Source of the DNA: Campylobacterota bacterium
Lineage (GTDB): Bacteria; Campylobacterota; Campylobacteria; Campylobacterales; Sulfurovaceae
Reading direction: 5' to 3'
DNA length: 7,568 nt
Assembly: GCA_011330645.1 (NCBI GenBank)
Contig: DRQB01000132.1
Span: forward strand, 1-7,568
Positions 7,148-7,568 of the stretch are shown piece after piece. The notes beneath the pieces are model-generated. The model saw only the letters and a program-made list of their open reading frames with translations. It searched no databases and was not told the origin of the DNA. Position numbers and translations under genes: made by a program. Within the stretch, counting starts at the first letter, position 1. Every line of letters starts with the position of its first letter.

Positions 7148-7162
7148 TATCATAGTATGATA
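7148..7162. repeat. Perfect inverted repeat, possible operator
   Basis: TATCATA (7148-7154) and TATGATA (7156-7162) are exact inverted copies around a central G. The core ATCATANTATG recurs at 7113-7123, 36 bases upstream. The right arm overlaps the -35 position expected for the TATAAT at 7181-7186, an arrangement seen in repressor sites. The DNA is AT-rich, so chance is a real alternative. Confidence 0.35.
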
Positions 7163-7186
7163 TTACTCTATCCTTAATACTATAAT
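7157..7186 (+). promoter_or_regulatory. Possible plus-strand promoter in the intergenic region
   Basis: ATGATA (7157-7162), an 18-base gap and a perfect TATAAT (7181-7186) would start a transcript near 7193. No gene lies downstream on this strand, so it would produce either a small RNA or antisense to the end of the cytochrome gene. It may equally be a chance match. Confidence 0.25.
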
Positions 7187-7278
7187 AGATAAAGTAAATT
7201 TGAATACTTTATTGATACTCTCATACGGAAAGAAACATAAGTATTTAATACGATATGAAAAAGATTTTAGAAAGAAGT

Positions 7279-7305
7279 TTTCCCCCTGCATAAAAGCAAG
7301 GGAAA
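7279..7305 (-). terminator. Hairpin after the cytochrome gene, possible terminator
   Basis: TTTCCC (7279-7284) pairs with GGGAAA (7300-7305), and TGC (7287-7289) pairs with GCA (7296-7298), around an ATAAAA loop with a small internal bulge. Read on the minus strand, it lies 25 bases beyond the cytochrome stop and is followed by a moderately T-rich run (about 7277-7260). On the plus strand no T-run follows. A smaller hairpin, CTTAC/GTAAG (7310-7325), lies between it and the stop. The T-tract is imperfect. Confidence 0.4.
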
Positions 7306-7329
7306 GTGTCTTACGAAATGGTAAGGGAA

Positions 7330-7568
7330 TTACTTCCAACCATCCGTAACTACTTTTGTAGAGTTTTTGTAAGGGTACTTTTTCACTAGTTTTTTGACTT
7401 CTAGTTTTTGGTCGCCTTCTCTCATAAAGTGAGCAAGTGTTACTGAAGCCCAGTAATCTGTTGCATATTTAGTACCTTCAAGTTGAACCGGTACACCATT
7501 TTTGTTTACAGTGTGACATGCAGAACACGTAATAGGTCCAGCATACTTACCATCTGGTGAGTACTGAA
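7330..7568 (-). CDS. c-type cytochrome, C-terminal fragment
   Basis: The last 78 codons and TAA stop of a gene entering from the right edge. Numbered from the first visible complete codon, the fragment has one covalent haem site, CSACH (14-18), with His18 as proximal ligand; Met49 or His47 in AHFMREG is a candidate distal ligand. The rest is lysine-rich (VKKLVKKYPYK, 58-68) and ends in VVTDGWK. A CXXCH protein is normally matured in the periplasm and acts in electron transfer, but the signal peptide and any further haem sites lie outside the window. I do not recognise the subfamily, so no gene symbol or pathway is given. It is convergent with the signalling operon and probably unrelated to it. 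Confidence 0.85.
   Translation of the reverse strand, partial: QYSPDGKYAGPITCSACHTVNKNGVPVQLEGTKYATDYWASVTLAHFMREGDQKLEVKKLVKKYPYKNSTKVVTDGWK

Larger units (their letters stand above)
7090..7329. other. AT-rich intergenic region between convergent genes
   Basis: These 240 bases lie between the kinase stop and the stop of the minus-strand cytochrome gene. I see no convincing gene. The stretch contains a 15-base palindrome at 7148-7162, a second related copy at 7113-7123, a TATAAT at 7181-7186, and a hairpin at 7279-7305. A weak ATGC/GCAT pairing followed by TTTTTAT (7121-7150) might end kinase transcription, but the stem is too short to call a terminator. Confidence 0.6.

Noticed and set aside
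7255..7293. 12-codon plus-strand ORF (MKKILERSFPPA)
   Set aside because: No ribosome binding site at a proper distance, no recognisable similarity, and it runs into the hairpin of the cytochrome gene on the other strand.

Overview
The window looks like the chromosome of a Campylobacterota (epsilonproteobacterial) bacterium, most likely a free-living Sulfurovum/Sulfurimonas-type relative. This is inferred from the AT-rich composition, the glmU-coaBC gene pair (which I recall as adjacent also in Campylobacter jejuni), a TrmA-type tRNA methyltransferase, a signalling gene pair of a kind common in environmental members of the group, and a c-type cytochrome. No RNA gene, insertion sequence, phage gene or CRISPR array was seen.

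Left part (1-2055, minus strand): a two-gene unit transcribed leftwards. glmU (bifunctional UDP-N-acetylglucosamine synthesis, complete) comes first. coaBC (coenzyme A synthesis) starts one base after the glmU stop and runs off the left edge, so only its first 253 residues are visible. A 77-bp gap at 2056-2132 separates glmU from the divergent trmA and must hold both promoters; a perfect TATAAT faces glmU.

Middle (2133-3251, plus strand): trmA, a tRNA uracil-54 C5-methyltransferase. It probably starts at a TTG codon. It carries four cysteines in the arrangement used by the related Fe-S enzyme RlmD, which E. coli TrmA lacks.

Right-centre (3327-7089, plus strand): a two-gene signalling operon. 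The first gene is a receiver/HD-GYP protein, a predicted cyclic-di-GMP phosphodiesterase with all signature residues intact. The second overlaps it by 29 bp and encodes a 914-residue hybrid sensor kinase with a signal peptide, a periplasmic solute-binding sensor domain, one membrane segment, a PAS domain, a kinase core, a receiver and a C-terminal helical tail resembling an HPt domain without its histidine. Together they suggest a circuit in which a periplasmic small molecule controls cyclic-di-GMP breakdown. This is the most interesting part of the window.

Right edge (7090-7568): a 240-bp AT-rich intergenic stretch with short inverted repeats, a possible promoter and a hairpin, followed by the last 78 residues of a minus-strand c-type cytochrome with one CSACH haem-binding site.

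Most of the window is ordinary core genome. I found no clearly novel system, but the TrmA cysteine set, the kinase/HD-GYP coupling and the paired intergenic motifs deserve checking.
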